Part shown: positions 47,881 to 59,640 of the stretch, piece by piece
Layout: each line of letters opens with the position of its first letter
Position numbering within the stretch: the first letter of the stretch is position 1
Assembly (NCBI RefSeq): GCF_907164915.1
Contig: NC_061867.1
Location: 34,531,751-34,595,750, forward strand
Reading direction: 5' to 3'
Source of the DNA: Impatiens glandulifera
Lineage: Eukaryota; Streptophyta; Magnoliopsida; Ericales; Balsaminaceae
DNA: 64,000 nt
Program-made: the position numbers and the translations under genes
The notes under the pieces: generated by a model
Seen by the model: the letters and a program-made list of their open reading frames with translations, nothing else
Databases searched by the model: none
What the model was told of the DNA's origin: nothing

Positions 47881-49615
47881 ACAAAATAACTATATTATTT
47901 TTTTTCATCTATCAATTAATTATTCAAACCAATAATTCAACATACTTAAATCTTTATGATTATAACTAAGATTAATAGTATTTCATAGTAATATCATACT
48001 CTTGCATTTGAATATGAAGTATATTGACTCGCTACGCAAATACACATCTGACTTTATTTCAAATAATATGGTTTATTGCCTAAAAATAAAGAGTTTACCG
48101 TTCTGTGGGTGTCCCCTGGATCTCGAAAATAAGGATTTGATTCTAAGACTGGATTCAATGTATCTAGGATTTTAGAGAAGTTTTATGCCTTGTGTGAGTG
48201 ATGTCGTTTTTCCTATCTAGCCTAGCTCAATAATGGAGAGAATTCCCTTAATTGGAATCTCAAGCATGATTCTTCACTTGTATCAAGATCAAAGAGATTA
48301 TTCGATGCCATCTTCATTACTTCCCTAAGAAAGAGGTTATTCGTGTTTAGTCTAGTCCTCTTCTCATGTGCAAAAGTTTATCGATCCTTTTTGAGTCAGA
48401 TGTGGCATTGCTGATTCAAGAGCTAACCTTCTTCATTAACCTTCCGGAGTTATAATGTTTGGGCTCATTTGTTGCCTTAACTTGTTCCATAATGTTAGAA
48501 TACCGTTAAAATTTTGAATTAAAGACTGTACTTGGGTTTGAATAACAATTTACTCTTGAACCAGTTCAACTTGATTGGATTCTAACACTTTAATTCTCTT
48601 GTTGTTCTACATATCCTACCTTACCTTTATCAACTTCTTCTTTTAAATTAGTTAAAGTCCTGAAATAAAAATAAACTTAGATACTTTATTGACAAAAAAA
48701 AAAGGTTTTATAACTTGGTTGATGTTTGTGTTTTATTAGATTTTTTTAATAATAAACTCAATTCTACATTTTAAAATTATTTAATAAATTAATAAAATAG
48801 ATATTTAAAAATTATGTCAACTCGCATATTTAATTTCATGAATATGTATATTTTAAATTTTTATTATTTATGAATAATAAATATTTAAATAAGATATAAC
48901 ATTAATATCACAAATCCAATAGTAATAATTTGAAGACTCTAAATCCTCAATAAAGTAATGTTAATTAAATTAAAATTAGATAAATAAATAAATATAATTT
49001 AATCTTGTAACTCATATTATAATATATATAATGAATATTATTTTCAATTATTCACACCACAATTGCCAAACAAATTAGAACCAAAGTCAAAAGCTTAATA
49101 TTTTAAAGTAATAAAAAAAACAATATAATATATATCATGTACAACATACAAGGCATGCTTTCTTTAATAAACAATTAAAACATATCCAAATTCACAAGAG
49201 CTTAGAAATTTTTGAAAAGGGAGTAACTTTTTTTATAAGATTTTTGTCTTCAAAAATATTCCATATTGTGTTATTAAAGTTTGAAACTGAATATATAAAA
49301 TTCATAACTTTCATTCTCAACTAAAATAAAAAAATTAATTAAAAAAATATATCATATGAAAAACAAAACTATTACTTATGGATACTTCAATTGTGAATGC
49401 TCTTATTTGATCATAATCAGTAATCTTAGTTTCATATATTAAAAAATAGAATAATTATGGGGAAATGAAAGATTTACAGTAAATGAAAGATTTATAGTAA
49501 ATGATGTGTTATTATACCCAGTCACCTAAAAATAATACACACAAAATTTGTTATTTTTTAATTATAAACAATACATGTTACCCTAAAAATATTTATTATT
49601 TTCTCTCTCTTTAAT
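47881..49615. other. Spacer; unrecognised complex sequence at 48080-48660
   Basis: 48080-48660 has more balanced composition, with many stops on both strands, and may be a decayed retroelement or gene fragment. I could not identify it. The remainder is AT-rich and without features. Confidence 0.35.
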
Positions 49616-50165
49616 CACTAGTGAAAATGTGATCTTTATCGACAGATGATACCAACAAAAATATATATATATATATATCAGTAAAAGTCCTGACAGAAAG
49701 AAACATTTCGTTATTAAAAAAATATCTCGAAAGGTTTCTAAATCTTTTGTCAATAAGAATTTTTACCGAAAAATGTATATACATCTTTCGGTATTGACAT
49801 CATCCAAAAAACATAAATTAATTCTAAGTGTTGAAAGAGGCAACTACCAAAAAAATTATATATACCTTCCGGTATTGGCCTCATCCCAAAAATACGAAAA
49901 TAATTTTATGTGTTGGAAGAGGTGAATACCGAAAAATGTATATATATCTTTCGGTATTGGTTGTTCCCCAAAAACACGAAAATGATTTTAAGTGTTGGAA
50001 GAGGTGAATACCGAAAGATGTATATACATCTTTCGATATTGGCTCTTCCCCAAAAACACAAAAATAATTCTAAGTGTTGGAAGAGGTTCATACCGAAATA
50101 TTATATCAATACTTTTGGCTTTGCCTCTTCCACAAAAATCTATAGTTAAGGTCATTACCGAAAGA
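49616..50165. mobile_element. CACTA-like terminus with 82-bp near-palindromic tandem repeats
   Basis: CACTAGTGAAAATGTGATC followed by TTTATCGACAG resembles a CACTA end. From about 49745, about five units of 82 bp follow. Each holds ACCGAAAGATGTATA..TATACATCTTTCGGT-type inverted halves and a TTGGAAGAGG / CCTCTTCC pair. These ACCGA/TCGGT words fit CACTA subterminal repeats. No opposite terminus was found. Confidence 0.55.
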
Positions 50166-50816
50166 TATTTAACATATCTCTCAGCATTCCACATAAAAAC
50201 CAATAGATTAGCAAATCTTTTGGTTATAGCCTTCTCTACTAATTGATTTTTCACAATCTTAGTTTGTCTAAAATCCAAAGCACATCAAGTGTGTGTTATT
50301 TTCTAAGTATATGGACTGTTTTTAATTTTATAAGTGTATATGATTGTGTTTGATTATATATAAAAAAGTGTGTAATATGTATGTTTGTGTTTAATGATAA
50401 TTAGGATGTGTGTAGTTTTTTTATTATAAGATGTGTTGGAATTGTGTATAATTTTAAAACTATATAAATGTGTGTTCATGTTTTAAATATATAAAATGTG
50501 TTAAATTAATGTTGTTCAAGCTAAGAAAGTGAAAAAACAAAGTTAAGTCCAATACTGAGAGATATATTAAATATATTTCGGTTTTAAGGGGAATGTCGAA
50601 AGACATACCAATATCTCTTGGTATTTTCCCTCATATCTAAGTGCTTGGAAGAGGTAAATACCGAAAGATATGGGTATATCTTTCGGTATTCTCCTTAAAT
50701 ACCGAAAGATATTTAACATATCTCTTGGTATTGGAATTATTTATTTGTTAAACTAAATGGTGTTTTACTTACTAATTAGTTAGTATAATCTTTTAAGCTA
50801 ATCAGGTGTGTGTTAT
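50166..50816. repeat. Repeat block L1/L2 of the CACTA-like array
   Basis: Contains AAGTGTATATGATTGTGTTTG (in two parts, near 50330) and AAATGGTGTTTTACTTAC (near 50755), with ACCGAAAGATAT palindromes between them. The same blocks recur at 53600, 54000-54100, 55000-55100, 55480-55600 and 56510-56640. Confidence 0.55.
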
Positions 50817-51149
50817 TATTTTTTGGAAAAATGGTTAAAACTATTTCATTAAAATCCCAAAATTGGGAGGGTCAAGAATCAAAGATAGACAAATTCTAGC
50901 TATGATTAAAGGATAAAAATCAAACGACCTTAAAGAACTTAATTAGTAGCAAACAAACATACAAACAGATATTATAAACATAGATTATAAACTGTAACAA
51001 GTCATTATCCCAATCAGGATTTTTATTTTCTTACTAATTTGTTGTATCAACATGTTGTCTTCCTCTTCTTTATGTCCTTCCTCTTCCCCTTCATCTTCCT
51101 TTTATAATGAAAGAGGGATGAACTGAATAGATTGATGAATAATGTTTAT

Positions 51150-51679
51150 TCTTATTTAGATTTCTTTTCTTTATATGAACCTGTTCTGATTTGATAGAAA
51201 TAATTATTTTTCAGGATTACTGTGCTCTTCACCTTGTTATTCTCAACTTGAATTACTAGATCATTCTCTTCATTTTCTTCAACTTCATCTTTGGAATCCT
51301 TAGCAACTTTGGATTCCTCTGTATCAACCTTAGAATTCTCTTCTTCCTCTTGATTAGTCTGATTATATTCTTCTCTGTTTTTATCAGCAACCACTTCAAC
51401 ATGATTTGATTATAAATCCTCAACTATCTCTTTAACATGATTGGGTTGAGGTTTCACCTCCTTCTTCATACTACTTTCTTCTTATACTTAATTTTTTTAT
51501 CTTTTGTTTCTTGTTCTTTAACCACATTTTTCTCTTTTATTAGGCACCTTTGTTTCATTTTCCTACATCTTTACTTTCTGACCTTTATGAATTTTCTGAT
51601 CTTCTTCCTTAGACAAATCACATTTTGGGCTTGCATGTTGGAAGGTTTTGTAGAAAAAGCATTTGTTTGGCTTCCACTC
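51150..51679 (-). pseudogene. LINE ORF1 C-terminal part
   Basis: Reads WKPNKCFFYKTF, then a Lys-rich stretch, then MVADKNREEYNQTNQEEE and KNNYFYQIRTGSYKE. The last words match the ORF1 at 33240-33290. Stops separate the parts. It is joined, across the nested LTR, to the core at 53411-53560. Confidence 0.65.
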
Positions 51680-53405
51680 TGAAAGGATCGGCGGCACCAA
51701 TAGAGACAAGGGTCTGGCTATTGAAGACGGTTTCAGATAAAACGTTTGATAGAAATCTTGTTAGGGATTTAAATAACTTTCTATTCTTTACAAATCCTTG
51801 AAAACTCTTGAACGATTCAAGTGCGGAAACGTGTGCTCAGGTTTGAAGCTAAGAACCAAAGAAGGAGAAGATGACAGAATGTAAATGACACAAATAGCTG
51901 TTTATAGATGTTCGGAGCAAAACTCTCCTACATCACCCCTTTTTCCAACCACCGGAAGGCTTCTATATACTTTTCTTAGAATCAAATACAGTTACACGGC
52001 TAGCTCACTGTTGAATAGAACATACTATTTTAAACTTACAATATATTAAAGAATATCACTCAGTTAGACAATAATTTGATTCTATCTCTCTCTCTTGATG
52101 TAAACAGTAAAACAAGAAAGCAATTCGTGAGTTCGTTCGTGTATCATCTTGTATGTTCTTGTGTAATCCAGCACTTCTTCCGTTGTCCTTGAGGATCTTT
52201 AAATAGAGAGTAGGTACCAACGGTCGAATCTTCTATAATGACACGTGGCGAATACCCATTGGAGAGCCTCCATAGTACACAGGTACAGCAGACTCTGAGC
52301 ACCATGATCGTGGCCGTACCAATCTGATAGTGCGCTGAATATTCTTTTAGGATTTTCCTACAAGAAACAAGTAGTGGGAAGAATATCTGCTTACATGGCA
52401 TTGGTTCATTGATTGCAACTGGTTGTCGTACTAATCTGTACGGAATAGTGGAGCAAGAGTAGTAAACAACTAGTTGATCATGGGTAGACAGATGCTAGCT
52501 TCAAGCAACTGCTTAAGCTTGGCATTAGATGCGCTTCAATTAGACTGACAAGTCTAATGAAGTTAGACGCCCCCGTCTAATATTAGGATCTATTAGACCA
52601 CCAAGTCTAATGGGATTAGACTACACATCTAATTACGGTTCCCTTCAGACTAATTTGAAGGAGTTAGACTGCACGTCTAACTACGCTTCCCTTCAGACTA
52701 ATCTAAAGGAGTTAGACTGTATGTCTAACTTTTATCTATTAGACGACACATCTAACTACGTCTGTTAGATTGCACGCCTAACTATATATCCGTTAGATTG
52801 CACGTCTAACTGCATATTCGTTAGACTTCACGTCTAACTACGCATCTGTTAGACTGCACATCTAACTACGTATGTTAGACTGCACGTCTAACTACGTATG
52901 TTAGACTGCACGTCTAACTACGTATGTTAGACTGCACGTCTAACTACATATCCGTTAGACTACACGTCTAACTACGTCTATTAGACTGTACGTCTAACTG
53001 CATATCCGTTAGACTGCACATTTAACTACGTATTCGTTAGACTGCATGTCTAACTGCGTATCCGTTAGACTGCACGTCTAACTGTGTATCCGTTAGACTA
53101 CACGTCTAACTACGGATTTGTTAGACTGAACGTCTAACTACGTCTGTTAGACTGCACGTCTAACTACGTCTGTTAGACTGCACGTCTAACTACGGCTGTT
53201 AGACTGCACGTCAAACTATATACGTTTAATAACCAATAAGTCTAATGAACCTCATTCAGACTTAGTCTAATTAGCATATTTTAATGCACCTGCACAAAGA
53301 CAATTAGACGGCTTAGATTTCTTCTTTGAGTTTTATACACGCTCATCATGAAAATTTCATTAGTCAGAATACTTTGAGCCTTAGTCAAAATAATTTGACC
53401 CAACA
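51680..53405 (+). mobile_element. Solo LTR of family TE2 nested in the LINE
   Basis: 1726 bp starting TGAAAGGATCGGC and ending TTTGACCCAACA, flanked by the perfect 5-bp duplication CACTC (51675-51679 and 53406-53410). TG...CA ends plus a 5-bp duplication identify a LTR. No internal region remains. A truncated relative lies at 34201. The interior carries an array of hairpin units. Confidence 0.85.
52556..53215. repeat. Hairpin minisatellite inside the TE2 LTR
   Basis: Units of about 20-27 bp, each an inverted repeat GTTAGAC-tgcac-GTCTAAC, separated by short spacers such as TACGTAT or TACGTCT. Roughly two dozen copies are present, more regular in the centre and degenerate at the left end. Every unit could form a small stem-loop. 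Confidence 0.85.
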
Positions 53406-53572
53406 CACTCATAAGTGATTTCTATGACAGTTAGTTTTCATTTTTCTGTTTAATACTGTCATACTTTTCAGTTGTGTACTTCTGGGATGCACCTTAATGT
53501 TAATTCTAGCAAATGATAGGTGCTCTCCTCCTTTAGTAATTGGGTCCATGTATAATGGTCTACTCAATAAAC

Positions 53573-53955
53573 CTACAAAATGATTGTGCTTAATTTTATA
53601 GAGATCGTGATTAATTATTAAGTGTATATGACTGTTTTATTATATAAAGAAGTGTATATGTATGTTTATGTTTGATGATAATTAGGATGTGTGTAGAGTT
53701 TGATTATAAGGATGTGTTAGGATTGTGTAATGTTTTAATGATATGAAATGTGTTAAATTAATGTTGTTGAAGCTAATTAGAAAGTGGTGTCAATAATGAG
53801 AGATATGTTAAATATCTTTCGATATTTAAGGGGAATACCGAAAGATTACCCATATCTTTCAGTATCTAACCTCTTCCAAAGAGGTTAAATACCGAGAGAT
53901 TTGTTAAATATCTTTTGGCATTCCCTTAAATACCGAGAGATATTTAACAATCTCT
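53573..53955. repeat. L2 block remainder with ACCGAAAGAT palindromes
   Basis: Right-hand part of the L2 block split by the LINE, followed by ATCTTTCGATATTTAAGG and ACCGAAAGATTACCC near 53810-53850. Confidence 0.5.
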
Positions 53956-55465
53956 TAGTATTGGCATTCTTATTCACTTAATTTTGTTTGTTAATCTAAA
54001 TGGTGTTTCACTTTCTAATTAGTTTGTCTAAACTCTTAAGCTAATCAAGTGTGTTATTTTTTAAGTATAGGGATTGTGTTTAATTTTATAAGTGTATATG
54101 ATTGTGTTTGATTATAAAAATAATTGTATATGTATGTATGCGTTTGATTATAATTAGAATGTGTGTAGAGTTTGATTATAAGGATGTATAGGTAGGGATT
54201 GTGTATAATTTTAAAGCAAGATGAATGTGTTCAACATGTAGTTTTCATCTTCTTCTTATTATTCCTCTTCCTTATGCAATGAAAGGGGGATGAACTGAAT
54301 AGGTTGATGAATACTTTCTATTCTCATTTTGATTTCTTTTCTTTATGTAAACTCATTCTGATTTGATATAAAGAATTGTTTTTCAGGATTACTGAGCTCT
54401 TCAACTTGTTGTTCTCAACTTAAATTTCTAGATCATTCTTTTCAATTCCTTTAGCTTCAGCTTTGGAATTTTTAACAACTTTGGATTTATTTGTATCAAC
54501 CTTGGAATTCTCTTCTTTCTCTTGATTAGTCTGAGTATATTTCTCTATGTTTTCATAAGTAATTACTTCAACATAATTTGATTACGATTCATCAACTATC
54601 TCTTCAACATGATTAGGTTGAGGTTCCACCTCCTTCTTCATTACTACTTTCTTCTTGTACAATTTTTTTTTTATCTTTTGTTTTTGTTCTTTAACCACAT
54701 TTTGTTCTTTGATTATAGGCACCTCTATTTCATTTTCATTCATCTTTACTTTCTAATATTTATGAATTTTCTGATCTTCTTCCTTAGAGAAATCACATTT
54801 AGGGCTTGCATGTTGGAGGTATTGCAGATAGAGCATTTGTCTGACTTCCACTCATAAGTGATTTTTATGATAGTTGGTTTTCATTTTCTATCTACTACTG
54901 TCATACTTTGCGGTAGCGTGCTTCTAGGATTCACCTCAATGCTAATTCTAGAAAATGATAGGTGTTCTACTCCTTTAATATCTCTCAGTATTGGCATTCT
55001 TCTTCACTTAATTTTGTATGTTAATCTAAATGGTGTTTCACTTTCTAATTAGTTTTTCTAAACTCTTAATCTAATCAAGTGTGTTATTTTTTAAGTATAG
55101 GGATTGTATTTAATTTTATAAGTGTATATGACTGTGTTTTATTATTTAAAGAAGTGTATATGTATGAAGTTTATGTTTGATGAGAATTAGGATGTGTGTA
55201 GAGTTTAATTATAAGGATGTGTTAGGAATATGTAATTTTTTAATGTTATGAAATGTGTTAAATTAATGTTGTTGAAGCTAATTAGAAAGTGATGTCAATA
55301 ATGAGAGATATGTTAAATATCTTTCGGTATTTAAGGGAATACTAAAATATATACCCATATCTTTTGGTATCTGACCTCTTCCAAAGAGGTTAAATACTGA
55401 GATATTTGTTAAATATCTATCGGCATTCCCTTAAATACCAAGAGATATTTAACATATCTCTTGGT
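53956..55465. repeat. 1.5-kb tandem unit 1 (L1-L2-ORF1 fragment-L1-L2-palindromes)
   Basis: Contains two L1/L2 block pairs (53960-54200 and 54985-55250) on either side of a LINE ORF1 fragment, then ACCGAGAGATATTTAAC-type palindromes. Matching landmarks in unit 2 are offset by about 1502-1510 bp. Confidence 0.65.
54250..54968 (-). pseudogene. LINE ORF1 fragment in tandem unit 1
   Basis: Minus-strand copy of the ORF1 C-terminal half, with SRISIEVNPRS-like core residues at the right end and the QIRT/Lys-rich tail at the left. It ends at the junction TCCTTTAATATCTCTC with the palindromic repeat, where the ORF1 5' part is lost. Confidence 0.6.
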
Positions 55466-56800
55466 ATTGGCATTCTTCTTCATTTAATTTTGTTTGTTAA
55501 TCTAAATGGTGTTTCACTTTCTAATTAGTTTGTCTAAACTTTTAAGCTAATCAAGTGTGTTATTTTTTAAGTATAAGGATTGTGTTTAATTTTATAAGTG
55601 TATATGATTGTGTTTGATTATAAAAAGAAGTGTATATGTTTGTATGTGTTTGATGATAATTAAAATGTGTGTAGAGTTTGATTATAAGAATGTGTAGGTA
55701 GGGATTGTGTATAATTTTAAAACTAGATGAATGAGTTCAAAATGTTGTTTTCATCTTCTTCTTGTCCTTCCTCTTCCTTATACAATGAAATGGGAATGAA
55801 CTAAATAGGTTGATGAATACTTTTTATTCTCATTTTGATTTTATTTTTTTATATGAACCCGTTCTGATTTGAAAGAAATAATTATTTTTCATGATTACTG
55901 GGCTCTTCAACTTGTTGTTCTCAACTTGAATTTCTAGATGACTCTTTTTAATTCCTTCAACTTCAGCTTTGGAATTCTTAGCAACTTTAAATTCATTTGT
56001 ATCAACCTTCAAATTCTCTTCTTCCTCTTGATTAGTCTGAGTATATTCCTTTCTATTTTCATCAGCAATCACTTCAACATGATTTGATTACGATTCATCA
56101 ACTATCTCTTCAACATGATTAGGTTGAGGTTCCACCTCCTTCTTCATACTACTTTCTTCTTGTACAAAATTTTCTTTATCTTTTGTTTCTTGTTCTTTAA
56201 CCACATTTTGATCTTTGATTATAGGCACCTCTATTTTATTTTCGTTCATCTTTACTTTCTGATGTTTATGAATTTTCTGATCTTCTTCCTTAGAGAAATC
56301 ACATTTTGGGCTTGCATGTTGGAAGGTATTGTAGAAAGAGCATATGCCTGGCTTCCACTCATAAGTGATTTTTATGACAGTTGGTTTTCATTTTCTATCT
56401 ACTATTGTCATACTTTTCGGCAGTGTGCTTCTAGGATGCACCTCAATGCTAATTCTAGCAAATGATAGGTGATCTCCTCCTTTAATATATCTCTCGGTAT
56501 TGGCATTCTTTTTCACCTAATTTTGTCTGTTAATCTAAATGGTGTTTCACTTTCTAATTAGTTTTTCTAAACTCTTAATGTAATCAAGTGTGTTATTTTT
56601 TAAGTATAGGGATTGTGTTTAATTTTTTAATTGTATATGATTGTGTTTTATTATAAAAAGAAGTGTATATGTATGTATATGTTTGATGATAATTAGAATG
56701 TGTGTAGAGTTTGATTATAAGGATGTGTAGGTAAGGATTGTGTATAATTCTAAAACTAAATGAATGTGTTTAATATTTTAAGTATATAAAATGTGTTAAA
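55466..56800. repeat. 1.5-kb tandem unit 2
   Basis: Second copy of the composite unit, with L1/L2 blocks at 55480-55700 and 56495-56720 around another ORF1 fragment. Its right edge grades into further palindromes. Confidence 0.65.
55750..56482 (-). pseudogene. LINE ORF1 fragment in tandem unit 2
   Basis: Same fragment as in unit 1, with IADENRKEYTQTNQEEEEN and KNNYFFQIRTGSYK at its left part and the same junction (TCCTTTAATATATCTCTC) at its right. The shared junction shows the fusion preceded the duplication. Confidence 0.65.
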
Positions 56801-56814
56801 TTAACTTTAAAAAA

Positions 56815-57030
56815 TTATATATACCGAAAGATTTGTGTATATCTCTCGGTAACAATCATTTTTACCGAAAAATTATGTATATCTTTCGTAACAAATTAAG
56901 GTCATTACCGAGAGATATACATAAATCTTTCGATAATAAATTAAGGTCATTACCGAGAGATCTCTGTATATCTCTCAGTAATAACCTTAATTTGTTACCG
57001 AGAGATTTGTGTATATCTGTTTGTAAAAAC
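56815..57030. repeat. ACCGAGAGAT/ATCTCTCGGT palindrome cluster
   Basis: Five or more inverted pairs such as ACCGAAAGATTTG and ATATCTCTCGGT, with TTAAGGTCATTACCGAGAG repeated. It closes the CACTA-like array. Confidence 0.6.
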
Positions 57031-57290
57031 CTTTATAAGTTATCAAAACCCCTTTATTCCTCGATTAGATCTTATGTGCCTCCCTCTCTTCTTGATCTCC
57101 CTAGCTCCCTTATCCTGCAGCCGATCAAAGATGCCCACCGACCGACACCCACCTCCTCCCACCGTCGTAGTTCAGAAGAAGAGGTAGATGATCTAAGAAG
57201 ATGTAGATGATCAAACGAGGTGAAGGTGAATGAGATAAGAAACGAAAAAGAAGAAGATAAATGAATTGGAATGTAAAGAGTCATTTCAAA
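57031..57290. other. GC-richer fragment, possibly captured host sequence
   Basis: CTCCCTAGCTCCC, CCCACCGACCGACACCC and GAAGAAGAGGTAGATG make a stretch unlike its neighbours in composition. The short frames on both strands are unsupported. It could be a 5' UTR or exon captured by the transposon; I cannot name it. Confidence 0.3.
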
Positions 57291-57398
57291 ATTTAAATAA
57301 ATATTGGGAGATAAATAGTTTTTTTTATTAAATTTATATATATATATATTAATATTAGTAATTAATTAATTAAAAATATTAAATATTAAATAATATGA

Positions 57399-57735
57399 TC
57401 GCCTCATGTATAGGCGGAGCGGTGTTGGACCGCCTACCGCTTAGGCGGCCGCCTCGGCCGCCATTTAGAACACTGATCGGATGAGAGAATTATGAATGTA
57501 GCTGATGGTACATACATAAATGATTTAGAAGATTAATTATGCTTACATACTTATTTTTGTTAAATGTTACTATGTTAGGGAATATTAATTGGCTTTTTGG
57601 TAAAATGATAATTATAGAACATCTTTATTATATTTATATTTAAATTTATATTCAACCGCCTAGGCACCCGAGGCAGTAGGCAGTCACTTACCGTCCCTCC
57701 ACCGCCTACCGCCATTTAGAATAATGATTGGTGTT
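57399..57735. repeat. CCGCCTAGGCG-type dispersed repeat, two partial copies
   Basis: 57399-57480 and 57655-57735 both end CCGCCATTTAGAA..TGAT and carry GGACCGCCTACCGC or CCGCCTAGGC words, typical of a common plant GC-rich short repeat. They are direct copies around 175 bp of AT-rich DNA. Confidence 0.5.
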
Positions 57736-58869
57736 CTTCCTCTTTTGATGGGCTTATGCTGGCCATACAGCTATTCTTATACTAAAGATTCTTATTTCTT
57801 ATATTGGGCTTGAAATTCTTAATCTAGGTTGGTAGTTTTTTCTCATTTAATTTTTTTATTAGCTGCAAACAGTGTTTGTTTGTCTTGGCTTGAAAACTCA
57901 ACCGACAAGTTTAATTACATCTAGGTTTTGTCTGTTTTTTTCCCTTAGTTAAAATGTTAAAATTTTTAAATCTAACATAGCTATACATTTATATTCACAG
58001 GTTCATCAATAAGTATAGATTAAATTGAAATTTATTGACTTTCTTTATACATAAACATGTTGTTTTATATATATTTATATGTTAAATACTTTGAGTCAAT
58101 CAATTTCAATTTAATAATACAAGTTTTATTTTAAGAATATTTATTTAGGTTGGAAGAGGCAAAAAGTGTTAGAACGGAAAGAATCAAGAGTTATTCTTCT
58201 GATTAATCATATCTAATGCATGATTTTAGCTCGTAGTAACTGGATTTTTTTTAAACTATTAAATCTCAATAAGATCTAAAGAATGATTTCGAGTAAGTAC
58301 GTTATAAATTATAATATGTATTAAATAAAAATTTGGTTTTGTGGTTTCATAAATTAACATGTTAGCAACTATATCAATAGGCATGAGAATAGGAATCGAA
58401 TACAATATTGTCTTGGTATCATGAACTGATCTAATATCAAGAATTAATAATTTCATATTAAATGTTCCTTGGATCTGTAACACAAATTTTATTATTAACA
58501 TAGATATTCACTTACATTCACAGGATCAACCCATCGACAAATAGAGTTAAAGAAGAGGTTCATTTTGTGGTAATCCACACTAGCCTTACAAATCTGATTT
58601 GAAAAGTAAGATTTATCATAAGATTAGTCTTTCATCCTATTTGACTTAAATTATCTTTATGGTCATTTGTTATTATTAATTTATAGGCTAACCAAATTTT
58701 GATTATATGCTATCGTTTTTCATTGTCTCTTTATATTTAGTTACTAGAAATAAATATAACGAGATCTTTTGCACACATAATTTCCAAGTGTTCGCTGAGT
58801 TATTCCTAATTTAGGATCAATGTGAGTTTTCTCATGACTTAGTTTTCAGTTGAGTCATTTTCATTTGAG
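57736..58869. other. Spacer downstream of the copia remnant
   Basis: AT-rich with no recognised gene. The missing 3' half of the copia polyprotein (rest of reverse transcriptase, RNase H) is not here, so the element is truncated or deleted. Confidence 0.45.
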
Positions 58870-58874
58870 CATTC

Positions 58875-59520
58875 TTAAAACACACATGAACATAGTGGAT
58901 CATTTTGAAATCCATTCTTTAACAAATATTCACTAAGACGTTTATACCACATACGTCCAGATTGTTTTAATCCATATAGAGATCTGCATAATTTAACCGA
59001 GTAAAGGTCTCGACGATCTAAACTACATGCTTCATGCATTTTAAATCCTTCAGGGAGTTTTATGTATATGTGGTTCTCAAGGGAGTCATATAAATATGTT
59101 GTAAATACATCCATTAATCTCATTTGCAACTTCTCGTGTATTGATAAACTTATCAAATATATAAATGTTGTTGCATCCACCACAGGAGAATATGTCTCTT
59201 CATAATCAATACCAGATCTTTATGAGAATCCTTGGGCTAGAAGTCGTGCCTTATATCTTACAATTTAATTTTTCTCATTTCTTTTTTTTATAAATACCCA
59301 TTTATAACCGATCGGTTTAATACCTTCAGGGGTATGAACGAAAGGTTCAAAAACTTTATGTCTTGCGAGCGATTTTAATTCAGATTCAATCGCATCTTTC
59401 CATTTTGGCCAATCATTTATCTGTCTGCATTCTTCTATAGACTTTGGTTCAAGATCTTCATTTTTATTAACAATATCGCATGCTATAACATATGAAATTT
59501 TCATCGATATCAATTTCATC
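58875..59520 (-). pseudogene. Copia reverse transcriptase, N-terminal half
   Basis: Two frames: WPKWKDAIESELKSLARHKVF and GIKPIGYKWVFIKKRNEKN, then, after stops, the PVVDATTFIYLISLS segment, LPEGFKMHEAC and LCRSLYGLKQSGRMWYKRL. These are the first conserved blocks of the copia RT (RVT_2). The YVDD catalytic box is absent because the element ends here. Confidence 0.85.
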
Positions 59521-59640
59521 TCGATTCTATCTTTTTCCAGTCAAAACATAGTTTAAAGAGATCTCTTCATTTTCAGGTACATGTGATTCCTCCAGAATTA
59601 TTTTTCGTTGACTGGGTACTCTTTTAGAGTATTTGTTTCC

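Larger units (their letters stand above)
50817..53572 (-). mobile_element. LINE ORF1 copy inserted in the CACTA-like array
   Basis: On the minus strand it runs from an ORF1 core (HFVGLLSRPLYMDPI and LSFARINIKVHPRS, about 53440-53560), through a zinc-knuckle-like FFYKTFQHASPKC and a Glu/Lys-rich tail, to the LINE 3' end CCCTCCCAATTTTGGGATT near 50850. An LTR sits in the middle (51680-53405). The 5' part is missing. The insertion splits an L2 block. Confidence 0.6.

Noticed and set aside
52556..53215. CRISPR-like array
   Set aside because: Repeats are contiguous palindromic units without unique spacers, inside a plant LTR.
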